The notes under the pieces were generated by a model, which was not told the origin of the DNA, made no database searches, and saw only the letters and a list, made by a program, of their open reading frames with translations. The position numbers were made by a program, and so were the translations under genes. 64,000 bases of DNA from the NCBI RefSeq assembly GCF_003003995.1, contig NZ_PVWF01000006.1, forward strand, positions 24,440-88,439. The letters run 5' to 3'. Origin of the DNA: Pleurocapsa sp. CCALA 161 (GTDB lineage Bacteria > Cyanobacteriota > Cyanobacteriia > Cyanobacteriales > Xenococcaceae). Below are positions 36,508 to 45,712 of this stretch, in pieces (the first letter of the stretch is position 1; each line of letters begins with the position of its first letter).

Positions 36508-37023
36508 ATGCTTTTATCTCAACTAAGACAGCATTTCCTGAGTATCTTGTTAGTCGTGGCGATCGCAATTATTTGGGTATTATTAGACGCTACTCCCGCG
36601 ATCGCTCAAGAAAGCGCGATTAACTATACCTATAGCGAAATCCGACAGCAAGATTTCTCCCACAAGAATCTAGTTGGCGCAGTTTTTGCCGCCGCAGATG
36701 CTAGAGGGTCTAACTTTGAAGGCTCGAATGTCAGCAATTCGATTTTAACTAAGGGAATTTTTATCAACACCAACCTTAAAGACTCTAACTTTACTAGTTC
36801 TTTGATGGATCGAGTCTCTTTTGAAAACTCTGATTTAACCAACGCTATTTTTCAGGATGCAGTCGCTACCAGCACTATTTTTGAGGGTGCAAACATCACA
36901 GGTGCGGATTTTACAGGCGCAATTCTAGACCGTTACCAGATTTATTTAATGTGCAAAAGAGCTGAAGGAACTAATCCTGTAACTGGAGTAGAAACTAGGT
37001 ATAGTCTAGGTTGTCGAGATTAA
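36508..37023 (+). CDS. Exported pentapeptide-repeat protein
   Basis: A 171-residue protein with an N-terminal signal peptide ('FLSILLVVAIAIIWVLL', cleavage likely after A-I-A, before Q-E-S) and a right-handed pentapeptide helix covering residues ~50-145. The repeats read like A(D/N)LXX, for example 'NLVGAVFAAADARGSNFEGS' and 'GANITGADFTGAIL'. The C-terminus has a conserved cysteine pair region ('YLMCKRAEG', 'YSLGCRD'). It resembles thylakoid-lumen pentapeptide proteins of plants and cyanobacteria, whose role is unclear. ATG 36508 is chosen over a TTG at 36472. Its stop overlaps the converging DUF4079 stop by four bases. Confidence 0.8.
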   Translation: MLLSQLRQHFLSILLVVAIAIIWVLLDATPAIAQESAINYTYSEIRQQDFSHKNLVGAVFAAADARGSNFEGSNVSNSILTKGIFINTNLKDSNFTSSLMDRVSFENSDLTNAIFQDAVATSTIFEGANITGADFTGAILDRYQIYLMCKRAEGTNPVTGVETRYSLGCRD

Positions 37024-37808
37024 CTAGCAGATGGAATCTGGGGAACTCGATCAACAGATTGAGATACCTCTGCTGGAATTACCATTTCTACCGCAGCTTT
37101 TTTAGGCTGTTTTTTACCCACAGGCGGAATTTCTAACAAGTCTCTTGTTCCTGTAAGACCTTGACCAATAAACAGAAGTAGTGCCAAGCAATTAAGCGCA
37201 ATATGAAGATTGCGGATAGTAATGCTACGATAAATATCATCTATGATAGCGAGGGAGAAAATCATCAATAGAGAAACGGCTATTCCCAGATAATAGTGTG
37301 ACCAATACCACTCATCTGGTAGTCGCCATACTCCATCTTGTTGACCGATCACAACTAAACCAATCCCTGTGAGGGTAGCAAAAATACCTCGCCAAAGCTT
37401 AGGTCTAGCACGCAGCAAGAGAACCAGAGAAGCGATCGTGGCAACAAATAGCAAAATGATTAAAATTGCTTGAGGATTATTTTTAGTCCACAGACCTTTT
37501 TTAATAAAGCTTTTATAAATAATCGAATAGGCTAAGGCAATTAAGGATACGACTACAACGCTGGCAGCTAACCAGCGACCAAATTTAACATGTTCTCTTC
37601 CTACCAGCGCAGGAATTTTTTTATCTTGTTTGGCAGCTAAACGACGCTGACGAGTTTGCCACGCAAAATTGCTGACAATTCCAACCAACGGGAAAACAAA
37701 GATTACTACTAGGACAGGATGAATCAAGGAAACTAAATCTTCGCTTCCTAGGTTAGAAAAGGCTAAATACTGCTGCAAAGCAAGAGAAGTCAAGATATAT
37801 GTATTCAT
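37020..37808 (-). CDS. DUF4079 family membrane protein
   Basis: A 262-residue membrane protein with about six to seven hydrophobic segments, beginning 'IHPVLVVIFVFPLVGIVSNF' and including 'LAASVVVVSLIALAYSIIY' and 'YYLGIAVSLLMIFSLAIIDD', which match the cyanobacterial DUF4079 family (cytochrome b561-like histidine placement; 'WYWSHYYLG'). Function unknown; a link to membrane redox is possible by fold only. The ATG at 37808 is favoured over a more upstream codon at 37832. Its last codon overlaps the end of the pentapeptide gene. Confidence 0.75.
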   Translation of the reverse strand: MNTYILTSLALQQYLAFSNLGSEDLVSLIHPVLVVIFVFPLVGIVSNFAWQTRQRRLAAKQDKKIPALVGREHVKFGRWLAASVVVVSLIALAYSIIYKSFIKKGLWTKNNPQAILIILLFVATIASLVLLLRARPKLWRGIFATLTGIGLVVIGQQDGVWRLPDEWYWSHYYLGIAVSLLMIFSLAIIDDIYRSITIRNLHIALNCLALLLFIGQGLTGTRDLLEIPPVGKKQPKKAAVEMVIPAEVSQSVDRVPQIPSAS

Positions 37809-38230
37809 GGTATTTACAAGATAAATTCTCAAATTATTGCCAATGAGTTGCCAAGCAACTTATCGTCTTTGTAAACAAGTTAAAACACAATTATGAAAAT
37901 AAACTGAATTTATTCTGATTTTAAAATGCGCAACCAGCTAAAGAATTAAATCTTTGTAGCTTCTTTCGATTTGTGTAACGTCTTGGTAATCATTTGCGTG
38001 CGAAATGAAGAAAATACGATCATATGGGTGGTTTGACCATAATTTTCACCTCTTGTAAAAGCTTAGTTACATTGATTTTTCAGCGATCGCCGATTGATCG
38101 CCTACTGAATAAATTTTTTGTTGGTAACTTTTTGAGATGCGATCGCTTTAAGCAATCTTTAAATATGTTCGCCTTCAAGCACAATATACTTGTATTGTGA
38201 TTGTTGTATTTATGGTGCAAATTTTATTGA
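37809..38230. other. Spacer upstream of the GIY-YIG gene, with a palindrome near its end
   Basis: About 420 AT-rich bases with two GCGATCGC sites. The only distinct structure is the dyad CACAATA (38180-38186) / TATTGTG (38193-38199) with a six-base centre, ending 31 bases before the GIY-YIG start. It could be an operator. Otherwise nothing was recognised. Confidence 0.45.
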
Positions 38231-39232
38231 ATGTTGGCAGATAAATTCATTTTAGATTTGGAATGCGTAGATCTTCAGAATAAAGAATTACTGCCTGATT
38301 ATTCAGGGATTTATTATGTCATAGATCGTCAACATCTGATCTGGTACATAGGGCGCTCTGTCAACTTACAACAAAGGTGGAATAATATTGTCAATCCTCA
38401 CCATAGATATCATCAATTACTTACTATTGCAACTCAAAAAAATACAGAGTTTTTCATTTATTACTCTCAGGAGAAGAAAAATAACCTTAACAAACTAGAA
38501 AAAACGCAAATAGCTAAATATCAGCCTTGTCTTAACTACACACCAGTAGCAAAAAATAAATATTTTAATTCCAACTCAGTTCAAAATTATAAACTGAGAA
38601 AATATAGTTACAGCAATAGTAATTTAAATACGTCACTCACAATATTATCTGATATTAAAAATCATCAAAATAAATATATGCAAGAAACAATTAATAGTAT
38701 ACAGAATTTGTCAAATAACAACTCGTCTTTAGAACAATTTAAGCGTAAGTTTATAAATATCAAGAATAAAGATCTAAAATTGAATCTTGAGCTAGAAATT
38801 TGTGTTGACTCACAAAATAAACTCTTTGTTAGACATTATATGCATTCTATATTTTGCTATCGTATTGATATTGAAGATCTGAAAGATAAAGATTCAATTG
38901 AAGACTGTATATCAACTTTAGAATCACATTTTGAATGTTTATATGAACATTCCTTAAGGTGGTTAGGATATAAACTAAGTTGTAAAGAAATTTTGCTGAT
39001 TGATGAAGAAGAACAGATTGAGATAGAAACTCAGGCAATTATGTTACCTTTTCGTCTGTTTGTTGAATTAATAGAATATCAATGGATGACCGATAGAAAT
39101 CTGTCAGAGAATTTAGAAAATCAAGATCTTGAATGGTTTAAAGAGAAATGTTTGAATTTTAAAATCGCCAAATACTTACATGATAATGATTGGACGCTGT
39201 ACAAATTAATCGAGCAGCTAGAAACAGCCTAA
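38231..39232 (+). CDS. GIY-YIG nuclease-domain protein
   Basis: A 333-residue protein. Residues ~24-110 form a GIY-YIG domain: 'YSGIYYVIDRQHLIWYIGRS' holds the GIY and YIG strands, the catalytic arginine is likely in 'GRSVNLQQRW', and a conserved glutamate is in 'LEKTQIAKYQP'. The rest (~220 residues) is unrecognised, rich in Lys, Asn, Ile and Glu, with predicted helices. The gene is far more A-rich than its neighbours and uses AAT/AAA/ATA codons heavily, suggesting horizontal gain. Similar small GIY-YIG proteins are scattered in cyanobacterial genomes with unknown targets. No methylase or mobile element is next to it. Confidence 0.72.
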   Translation: MLADKFILDLECVDLQNKELLPDYSGIYYVIDRQHLIWYIGRSVNLQQRWNNIVNPHHRYHQLLTIATQKNTEFFIYYSQEKKNNLNKLEKTQIAKYQPCLNYTPVAKNKYFNSNSVQNYKLRKYSYSNSNLNTSLTILSDIKNHQNKYMQETINSIQNLSNNNSSLEQFKRKFINIKNKDLKLNLELEICVDSQNKLFVRHYMHSIFCYRIDIEDLKDKDSIEDCISTLESHFECLYEHSLRWLGYKLSCKEILLIDEEEQIEIETQAIMLPFRLFVELIEYQWMTDRNLSENLENQDLEWFKEKCLNFKIAKYLHDNDWTLYKLIEQLETA

Positions 39233-39418
39233 TCTATTAATTCAACTCATTCAAATTGCGAACAATCCAAAAGCTATCCAAAGGATACACCTGCGGATAA
39301 GATTAGCGTCATAGCTGATAGCTACCTCAACCGACTAACGTTCTTAACCCGAACTGACATTAAACAAGTGCTGTTTCAATACTTCTCGTTTAAGCTTTGT
39401 TATTGATTGGTTGAGTAG

Positions 39419-39471
39419 TCATTACTTATTACTCATTACTTATTACTTATTACTCATTACTCATTACTTAA
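39419..39471. repeat. Slippage-type tandem repeat of ATTACTT/ATTACTC units
   Basis: About seven imperfect copies of the 7-mer ATTACTT or ATTACTC lie in the spacer between the GIY-YIG gene and the MocR gene. Related runs occur near 31926-31950. Typical of variable short repeats in cyanobacterial spacers. Confidence 0.8.
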
Positions 39472-39495
39472 GCCCAGGTTTACCGAGCGCAATTG

Positions 39496-40953
39496 TTAAC
39501 CGAAAAGTATTGAGTGCTGTTTTAGTAATTTACCCAAAACCTTAATACCGCGATCAATAGTTTCGGGAGGATGGGAAAAGTTGAGGCGCAAGGCATTATA
39601 TCCTTTTTGTCCTGGAAAAAAGGGCATACCTGGATACACAAACACATTTTCTGACCATGCTTGATGTGCTAGAGATACCAGAGAAATTTCGGGTGGTAGC
39701 TGTACCCAGAGAAATAAACCACCATTAGGTATTGTCCAGGTTGCCTCATCGGGAAAATAGTTTTCCAATGCTTGCAGCATCGCATTACGACTAGATAGAT
39801 TACTAGCTTGCAAATGGTTGAGATGATGACGATATTGTCCTGAAGCTAGATATTCACTCACAATTGCTTGAGAAACTGTAGAAACATGTAGATCATGGAA
39901 TAGCTTTTGCTTTAATAGAGGATGATAGTGTTTTCCTGTGGCAACTAAATAGCCTACTCTTAAACCTGGCATGAGAGTTTTAGAAAAAGTGCCTGTATAA
40001 ATTACGCGATCGCTACAGTCTAAAGATTTTATTGGTGGAGGTACTGGTGCAAAATTTAGACCTTCGTAGGCATTGTCTTCTAAAATTAGACATTCGTACT
40101 GTTCGGCTAAAGCTAATAGCTGCTGGCGATGTTGAAGTGTTGTGGTGATACCTGTCGGGTTTTGCAGAGTAGAGACAGTATAGATTAACTTGGGACGATG
40201 GCTTTTCAGATACTGTTCTAAAAGTTCTAGATTCATACCCGAACTCTGCATGGGAATACCAATGATTTTCGCGCCGATATTTTCGATAATATCTAATGTG
40301 CCGTAGTAAGTTGGACTTTCAGTGACAATCCAGTCTCCAGGCTGAAGATAATGATTCATTACTAGAGATAACCCTTGTTTTGAACCGTTAGTAATAATTA
40401 AATCGTTGGCAGAAATTTCTAACCCTAACTGAATTAGCATTTTTGCCGTTTGCTGTCTTAGGGTTTCTTGTCCTTGAGGAAAATCATAATTAAATAAGGT
40501 TTCTGTTACCTGTTTCATCGCTCGTCTAGCGTGACGCTGCAAATTTTTTAAACCAGATGAAATTGGAAATCCGCTACTAAAATCGATCGCCCCAGGTTTA
40601 CTTTTTACCTGAACTGAAAGTTGATAAATTTCCATAAAGGAAATATTGCTATTATCGGGAATAACTACTTCTTGGATCGGCGCAAAATTAGATTTTGTTT
40701 GTTGAGAAATAATAGATAGAGGATTAATAAAATATCCCGCCCCAGGACGAGCATGAATCAAACCATCTGCTTCTAGGATACTATATGCCTCAATTACAGT
40801 AAGTTTATTAACCTGAATAGTTTTAGCTAAAGTACGAATAGAAGGTAAGCGATCGCCTGCTTTGAAAGTTCCTAATTTGATTAAACGACTAAGGCGATCG
40901 CGAATTTGTAGATAAATGGGTTTAGGTGCCTGACGGTCGATGGGAATCTTCAC
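39496..40953 (-). CDS. MocR-family regulator (GntR wHTH + PLP aminotransferase-like)
   Basis: A 485-residue fusion. Residues ~1-75 are a GntR winged helix-turn-helix ('LPSIRTLAKTIQVNKLTVIE', 'GLIHARPGAGYFI') and residues ~110-485 form a class I aminotransferase-like domain. The PLP lysine lies in 'YTGTFSKTLMPGLRVGYLV', with 'SPTYYGTLDII' and 'LQNPTGITT' as further fold markers. MocR proteins are transcription factors that usually sense PLP or amino-acid derivatives and control an adjacent gene. Here the divergent neighbour is a tiny orphan gene, so no obvious target pathway is visible. Confidence 0.88.
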   Translation of the reverse strand: MKIPIDRQAPKPIYLQIRDRLSRLIKLGTFKAGDRLPSIRTLAKTIQVNKLTVIEAYSILEADGLIHARPGAGYFINPLSIISQQTKSNFAPIQEVVIPDNSNISFMEIYQLSVQVKSKPGAIDFSSGFPISSGLKNLQRHARRAMKQVTETLFNYDFPQGQETLRQQTAKMLIQLGLEISANDLIITNGSKQGLSLVMNHYLQPGDWIVTESPTYYGTLDIIENIGAKIIGIPMQSSGMNLELLEQYLKSHRPKLIYTVSTLQNPTGITTTLQHRQQLLALAEQYECLILEDNAYEGLNFAPVPPPIKSLDCSDRVIYTGTFSKTLMPGLRVGYLVATGKHYHPLLKQKLFHDLHVSTVSQAIVSEYLASGQYRHHLNHLQASNLSSRNAMLQALENYFPDEATWTIPNGGLFLWVQLPPEISLVSLAHQAWSENVFVYPGMPFFPGQKGYNALRLNFSHPPETIDRGIKVLGKLLKQHSILFG

Positions 40954-41206
40954 TTTTAGTTCTTTATCTTGGTCAGTATTTCAGAGTGCGTCAGTTTCGC
41001 GTGCGTCACTGCTGGTTGAGCCTTCAATTATATTATGCGATCTCTTTCTTGTTTTGCTGGTACGCTTTTGACTACTTTTTGCTAGAACAGTTGAACAATA
41101 TAGGAACTGTACTAGTAATGTTTTTGTTTTTTGTACCTTCTTATTTTTAATTTAATTTGCAATAGTGATAGTGAACTTTATAGCTAGAGTTGAGCTAATA
41201 ACTGTA

Positions 41207-41425
41207 ATGAAAATTATTGATAATCTAATTCCTATAATTGAGAATTTTTGCTTGACGTTAAGTAACCAAAGAACTGAGCCGAAAGTTTGGCAAAAATGCG
41301 ATCACCAAGGTAATAGCTATTGGTTAACTTTCGATCCAATCACAGGTTTATCTAGTTATTTCTGTAACGAAAAAGAAGTAAGAATGTGGCTCGATCAATA
41401 TCACTATAGTCAGAAAAATAGATAG
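41207..41425 (+). CDS. Small hypothetical protein
   Basis: A 72-residue protein with no membrane segment. The central part 'WQKCDHQGNSYWLTFDPITG' followed by 'SSYFCNEKEVRMWLDQYH' looks like a small folded beta-alpha domain with two cysteines and many aromatics, and similar short proteins occur in cyanobacteria. I do not recognise a function. The ATG at 41207 is preferred over a GTG-type start 42 bases upstream. Confidence 0.5.
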   Translation: MKIIDNLIPIIENFCLTLSNQRTEPKVWQKCDHQGNSYWLTFDPITGLSSYFCNEKEVRMWLDQYHYSQKNR

Positions 41426-41844
41426 TTTATTTTAATATATTAAAGAGAATCAAATGAGTTTATCTAAAAATAAATCTAGTTTGGCTTACGAAAAAATAGA
41501 AATACAAGAAAACAAAATCATTCTTTTCTGCCAAAAGTTTTGGCAATTTAGTAAATTCTATGGCAAATATCTTGGTAGTCTCCACTCTAAAAATAAATCA
41601 TCTAAGTTTGGTGGTTGAGTTAGAAACCCCGCTCTGTATTGTGTAGTAATCAGAGTCGAAAGGATGTCAGTTCATGAGACTTTGACTATTCGTACCTGTG
41701 GCTTTGCTTTGGGTGTAATTATTTGCGTGGCATTAAGCAAACATTTTTGAAATTATATTAAGATGCCGATCTTGAAGCCTATCTTAAAATTGTCCCACGG
41801 GCGATCGCGGCTTAAAAGAAGTTGAATAGTAATTAATATAAACA
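41426..41844. other. Spacer of unclear content (possible gene debris)
   Basis: About 420 bases. An open frame without a start codon runs from about 41456 to 41618 and may be debris of a small gene. A 28-codon frame (41664-41750) encodes a C-R-T-C-G-F-like peptide without known family. Nothing can be assigned with confidence. A HIP1 site occurs near 41803. Confidence 0.4.
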
Positions 41845-42594
41845 ATGCAAAATATTAGCTTAATAGCTTTCTATGGTGATAAACCTGCCCCATTAGCTAG
41901 CTTGATTCAAAAATTGCAGACGTATTTAGCAAATCATCAGTTGCTTCAAGATAAATTTATTCCCTATCAATTAAACCAAGTCCACGGCACAATTATTGGT
42001 TGTGAAGGGTGGAAAACAGATTTGGGAGTAGTTAATCAGTGGTTTAAAGAAAAGAGACAAGAAACCAAATATATTGATTTTGCTGGTTTAATTAATTATC
42101 TTCAGCATCAAATTAATTTATCGATAACGATTCGCTTTGGTGGATACGATCGCAATACTAACTATAATTTTCTCAGTCGCGATCGGCATTTATATCATCG
42201 TTCTGTTCAACTTCAGTCAGTAGATAATAATACTATACCTGTATTAATTGGCTGGTCATGGCAAGACCATGATGTCACCTTAGCTATAGACAATTTACGC
42301 CGTGAGTTGCAGCGATTTAATTTGCTCCATAAATATCATGCAATTCCTGACGATATAGATAATGACTTTTATCTAAGACTAGGAACTATTAATGCCAAGT
42401 TGACTTCAGCAGAAATTGAAGCTATCTCTACAGATCTTTGCAATTGGCTGAAAACTCAACACCCTTTATACATTTCCATAACTCTTAACGATTTAGCCTT
42501 TGCTCAATATCAAGATTTAACTCTTACCCCAGCAACAACTCAAATATTTCCTGTGGCGGAAATTACCGCTAATCAATTAAAGCAATTTGGATAA
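41845..42594 (+). CDS. Hypothetical protein
   Basis: A 249-residue soluble protein with no signal peptide or membrane segment. It has a 'QVHGTIIGCEGW' motif near residues 45-56 and a mirrored-looking strand in the second half ('PLYISITLNDLAFAQYQDL'), which loosely recalls the 2H phosphoesterase fold. The second catalytic histidine of that family is missing, so the enzyme assignment was not made. Mixed composition with many N, Q and L residues. No operon partner. Confidence 0.5.
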   Translation: MQNISLIAFYGDKPAPLASLIQKLQTYLANHQLLQDKFIPYQLNQVHGTIIGCEGWKTDLGVVNQWFKEKRQETKYIDFAGLINYLQHQINLSITIRFGGYDRNTNYNFLSRDRHLYHRSVQLQSVDNNTIPVLIGWSWQDHDVTLAIDNLRRELQRFNLLHKYHAIPDDIDNDFYLRLGTINAKLTSAEIEAISTDLCNWLKTQHPLYISITLNDLAFAQYQDLTLTPATTQIFPVAEITANQLKQFG

Positions 42595-42782
42595 ATTTGC
42601 CAGGTTGTAATTATCGTTTTATTTGCTATTATTGAAGGTTTTACTGCTTTTTGTCTAATTAAATATAATATGCAGTTTAAATGATTAACAGCTTAAATGC
42701 TTATTTATCTAAAAAAGATGTGACTTAAACTGTTCTCTTACTGTGATGAGATCGCAATTGTTGATTGACTTAAATATTTAAA

Positions 42783-43664
42783 ATGAAAAAATTATTAGTG
42801 ACAGGAGCAAGTGGTTTTTTAGGCTGGAATTTATGTCAGCAAGCTCAAGCTAACTGGGAAGTATATGGGACTTACTTTACCCATGAGGTAAAAATATCTG
42901 GAGCAACTTTATCTAAGACGGATTTAAAAGATTTTGCTGCATTAGCTCAACTGTTCAAAAAGATTCAGCCTGATGCAGTGATTCATACTGCTGCTGCTTC
43001 CAAACCCAATTTTTGCCAAACTAACCCCCATGAATCTTTGGCGATCAACGTGACTGCTGCGGTGAATATTGCTCGCTTGTGTGGTGAAGGTAATCTTCCC
43101 TGTGCCTTTACCTCTACAGATTTAGTCTTTGATGGCAAACATCCTTTTTACCAAGAAAGCGATCCCATCTGTCCAATTAATTATTATGGCGAACAAAAAG
43201 CGATCGCCGAACAAAAAATGTCTGAGATCTATCCTGCGATCGCCATTTGTCGGATGCCTTTGATGTTTGGTGCGCCTTCCCCCGTTGCTGCTAGCTTTCT
43301 TCAGGGAATGATTAGTAATCTCAAAGCTGGCAAAGAAATTAATTTATTTGTAGATGAATTTCGTACACCTGCTAGTGCTACAGCAGCATCTCAAGGATTA
43401 TTATTAGCTGTGGAGAATCAAATACAGGGAATCTTACACTTGGGAGGAAAAGAGCGTATTTCTCGTTATGATTTTGGTCTGTTGCTAGCAGATATGTTAC
43501 AGCTACCGACAGATTTAATTAAGCCAGGCAAACAAGCAGATGTTGTTGCGGTAGCACCGCGATCGCCCGATACATCTTTAGACAGCAGTAAAGCATTTGC
43601 CTTGGGATACCAGCCTTTATCTTTGAGAGAAGAGTTAGTTAACCTATTAAGTAGACCAACCTAA
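42783..43664 (+). CDS. RmlD-like NAD(P)-dependent sugar epimerase/reductase
   Basis: A 293-residue extended SDR of the dTDP-4-dehydrorhamnose reductase (RmlD substrate-binding) group. The cofactor motif 'VTGASGFLGWNL' is at residues 5-16. The catalytic Y-x3-K is in 'NYYGEQKAIAEQKM', preceded by 'STDLVFDG'. 'PDAVIHTAAASKPNFCQTNP' is typical of RmlD. The exact sugar is unknown, as no rml neighbours are present. It may serve surface polysaccharide synthesis; glmS on the opposite strand is a convergent neighbour, not an operon partner. Confidence 0.8.
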   Translation: MKKLLVTGASGFLGWNLCQQAQANWEVYGTYFTHEVKISGATLSKTDLKDFAALAQLFKKIQPDAVIHTAAASKPNFCQTNPHESLAINVTAAVNIARLCGEGNLPCAFTSTDLVFDGKHPFYQESDPICPINYYGEQKAIAEQKMSEIYPAIAICRMPLMFGAPSPVAASFLQGMISNLKAGKEINLFVDEFRTPASATAASQGLLLAVENQIQGILHLGGKERISRYDFGLLLADMLQLPTDLIKPGKQADVVAVAPRSPDTSLDSSKAFALGYQPLSLREELVNLLSRPT

Positions 43665-43755
43665 TCTTTACTAATCGGCTGGTTAGAGCGATCGCGAAAT
43701 CTATTAGGGCAGCGATACTAGCGACTACACTATAAAGTAGTTAATCGGGATTTTG

Positions 43756-45639
43756 TTATTCAACAGTAACACTTTTCGCTAAATTTCTTGGTTGATCTAC
43801 ATCTAGCCCTTTAATCGCTGCAATGTGATAGGACAACATTTGCAGAGGAACAACCGCCAAAATAGGAGAAATTAACTCATCAACCTCTGGTACAGTCAAA
43901 ATATCATCAAAGGTATGGGCTGCTTCAGTGGCATTCATCGCGGTAGTAACACCAATCAGACGAGCATCTCTAGCTTTTGCTTCTTGAGCATTAGAAATCA
44001 CTTTATCATAAACACTTCCAGGCATAGCTACGGCTACCACAGGTACTTTATTATCCAATAAAGCGATCGGTCCGTGTTTCATTTCTCCTGCGGGATAAGC
44101 TTCTGCATGGATATAAGAGATTTCCTTAAGCTTTAATGCACCTTCTAGGGCGATGGGAAAATTAATACCACGTCCAATAAAGATAAAGTCTTCAATTTCG
44201 GTAGTAAAATCATGAGCTAATTCTTCGATCGCATCTGCTTGAGTATCAAGGATGGTTTCGATTTGGCTGGGAATATGACGCAATCCGGCAATGATTTCAC
44301 CGATTTTATAATTGGGTACAGATTGACGACGATAAGCTAAGTCTAAGGATAAGAAATAAAAGCCCATTGTCTGAGCAACAAAAGTTTTAGTAGCAGCCAC
44401 ACCAATTTCGATACCCGCATGGGTGTCGATAATGCGATCGCATATCTGGGCAATACTGCTTTCGGCGCGGTTAGTAATCGCCAGTAATTTTGCCTGAAAT
44501 TTTGGTTCTAAATCTGCTCTTCTGGCTCTTTCAGATTCTAAGGCTGCAATCGTATCGGCAGTTTCTCCCGACTGGGTAACGCCAATAGTTAAGGTGTTAG
44601 AAATTATGGGTTTAGGAGAATAGCGAAACTCTGAGGCGTAGTCTACTGTAGTGGGAATACCTGCAACTTGTTCTAGTAAATATTTGCCGATTAAAGCTGC
44701 GTGCCAACTTGTACCGCAGGCAAGTACTTGTATATGCTCTAGATTATCTGTCAGGTTAGGGGTTAGACCAAGATTTACAGGACTATAATCAGGATTTTCA
44801 TCAGCGTGCCAATTAGGATTAATATAGGTGTCCAAACAAGTACGTACCACCGCAGGTTGTTCATAGATTTCCTTCAGCATATAGTGCCGAAAACCCTGCT
44901 TTTCTACCTGCACAGGATTCCAGTCCAAAGTACGAGGAAAACGAGACATTCTTGCTCCCTCGAAGTCGTAGATTTCCACTCCTAACGGCGTTAATCTGGC
45001 TATTTCTCCATTTTCTAAATTCAGGATGGTGCGGGTGTGGGGTAAAATAGCTGTCATGTCAGAAGCACAAAAAAATTCCCCCTGCCCAAAACCTAATACC
45101 AATGGTGCTTGTTGACGGGCAACGATCAACTCGTAAGGGTTATCTGCATGAACTACGGCGATCGCAAATGCTCCTTCTAGTCTGGCGATCGTTTTTTGAA
45201 TAGCTGTCATCAGAGAATTAGAATCAGTCAAAAACTGAGTAATCAAGTGAGGAATAACCTCAGTATCTGTTTCTGAGCGAAATTCAATTTTTTTACTAAT
45301 CAATTCTTCTTTTAGCTCAAGATAATTCTCAATAATACCGTTTTGTACCACGGCTAAACGGCGATCGGTGTTTAAATGAGGATGAGCATTGTGTTCTTCA
45401 GGTTTACCATGAGTTGCCCAGCGAGTATGTCCAATCCCAATTTGTGCATGATTGATGGTATGTTCTAGCTTTTCTCGGAGGTTAAATAATTTGCCCTTTG
45501 CTTTAACACAGTTGACTTGACCTTCTTCAACGGTGGCAATCCCCGCCGAGTCATAGCCTCGGTACTCCAATCTTTCTAAACCAGATATTAAGATATCTGT
45601 GGCTGCTTGAGTACCAATGTAACCAACAATTCCGCACAT
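43756..45639 (-). CDS. glmS: Glutamine--fructose-6-phosphate aminotransferase
   Basis: A 627-residue enzyme making glucosamine-6-phosphate, the entry to peptidoglycan and amino-sugar synthesis. After removal of Met, Cys2 of 'MCGIVGYIG' is the glutamine-amidotransferase nucleophile. The GATase-II domain fills about residues 1-220, followed by two SIS sugar-isomerase domains ('LACGTSWHAALIGKYLLEQ', 'IGVTQSGETADTIAALE') and the C-terminal 'PRNLAKSVTVE'. Complete and canonical. No glmS-type ribozyme is expected in cyanobacteria and none was seen. Confidence 0.96.
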   Translation of the reverse strand: MCGIVGYIGTQAATDILISGLERLEYRGYDSAGIATVEEGQVNCVKAKGKLFNLREKLEHTINHAQIGIGHTRWATHGKPEEHNAHPHLNTDRRLAVVQNGIIENYLELKEELISKKIEFRSETDTEVIPHLITQFLTDSNSLMTAIQKTIARLEGAFAIAVVHADNPYELIVARQQAPLVLGFGQGEFFCASDMTAILPHTRTILNLENGEIARLTPLGVEIYDFEGARMSRFPRTLDWNPVQVEKQGFRHYMLKEIYEQPAVVRTCLDTYINPNWHADENPDYSPVNLGLTPNLTDNLEHIQVLACGTSWHAALIGKYLLEQVAGIPTTVDYASEFRYSPKPIISNTLTIGVTQSGETADTIAALESERARRADLEPKFQAKLLAITNRAESSIAQICDRIIDTHAGIEIGVAATKTFVAQTMGFYFLSLDLAYRRQSVPNYKIGEIIAGLRHIPSQIETILDTQADAIEELAHDFTTEIEDFIFIGRGINFPIALEGALKLKEISYIHAEAYPAGEMKHGPIALLDNKVPVVAVAMPGSVYDKVISNAQEAKARDARLIGVTTAMNATEAAHTFDDILTVPEVDELISPILAVVPLQMLSYHIAAIKGLDVDQPRNLAKSVTVE

Positions 45640-45712
45640 ATTAAGCTATTTTTCTAAAAAATTGGGTCGCCTTAAGTGTATATCAAATGATGAAAATTGA
45701 TGAAAATAATGG

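Noticed and set aside
41453..41618. Candidate small gene starting at ATG 41453
   Set aside because: That ATG runs into a stop after four codons; the longer open frame lacks a start codon.
41845..42594. 2H phosphoesterase assignment
   Set aside because: Only one H-x-T motif (residues 47-49); the second catalytic histidine is absent, so the similarity is too loose.
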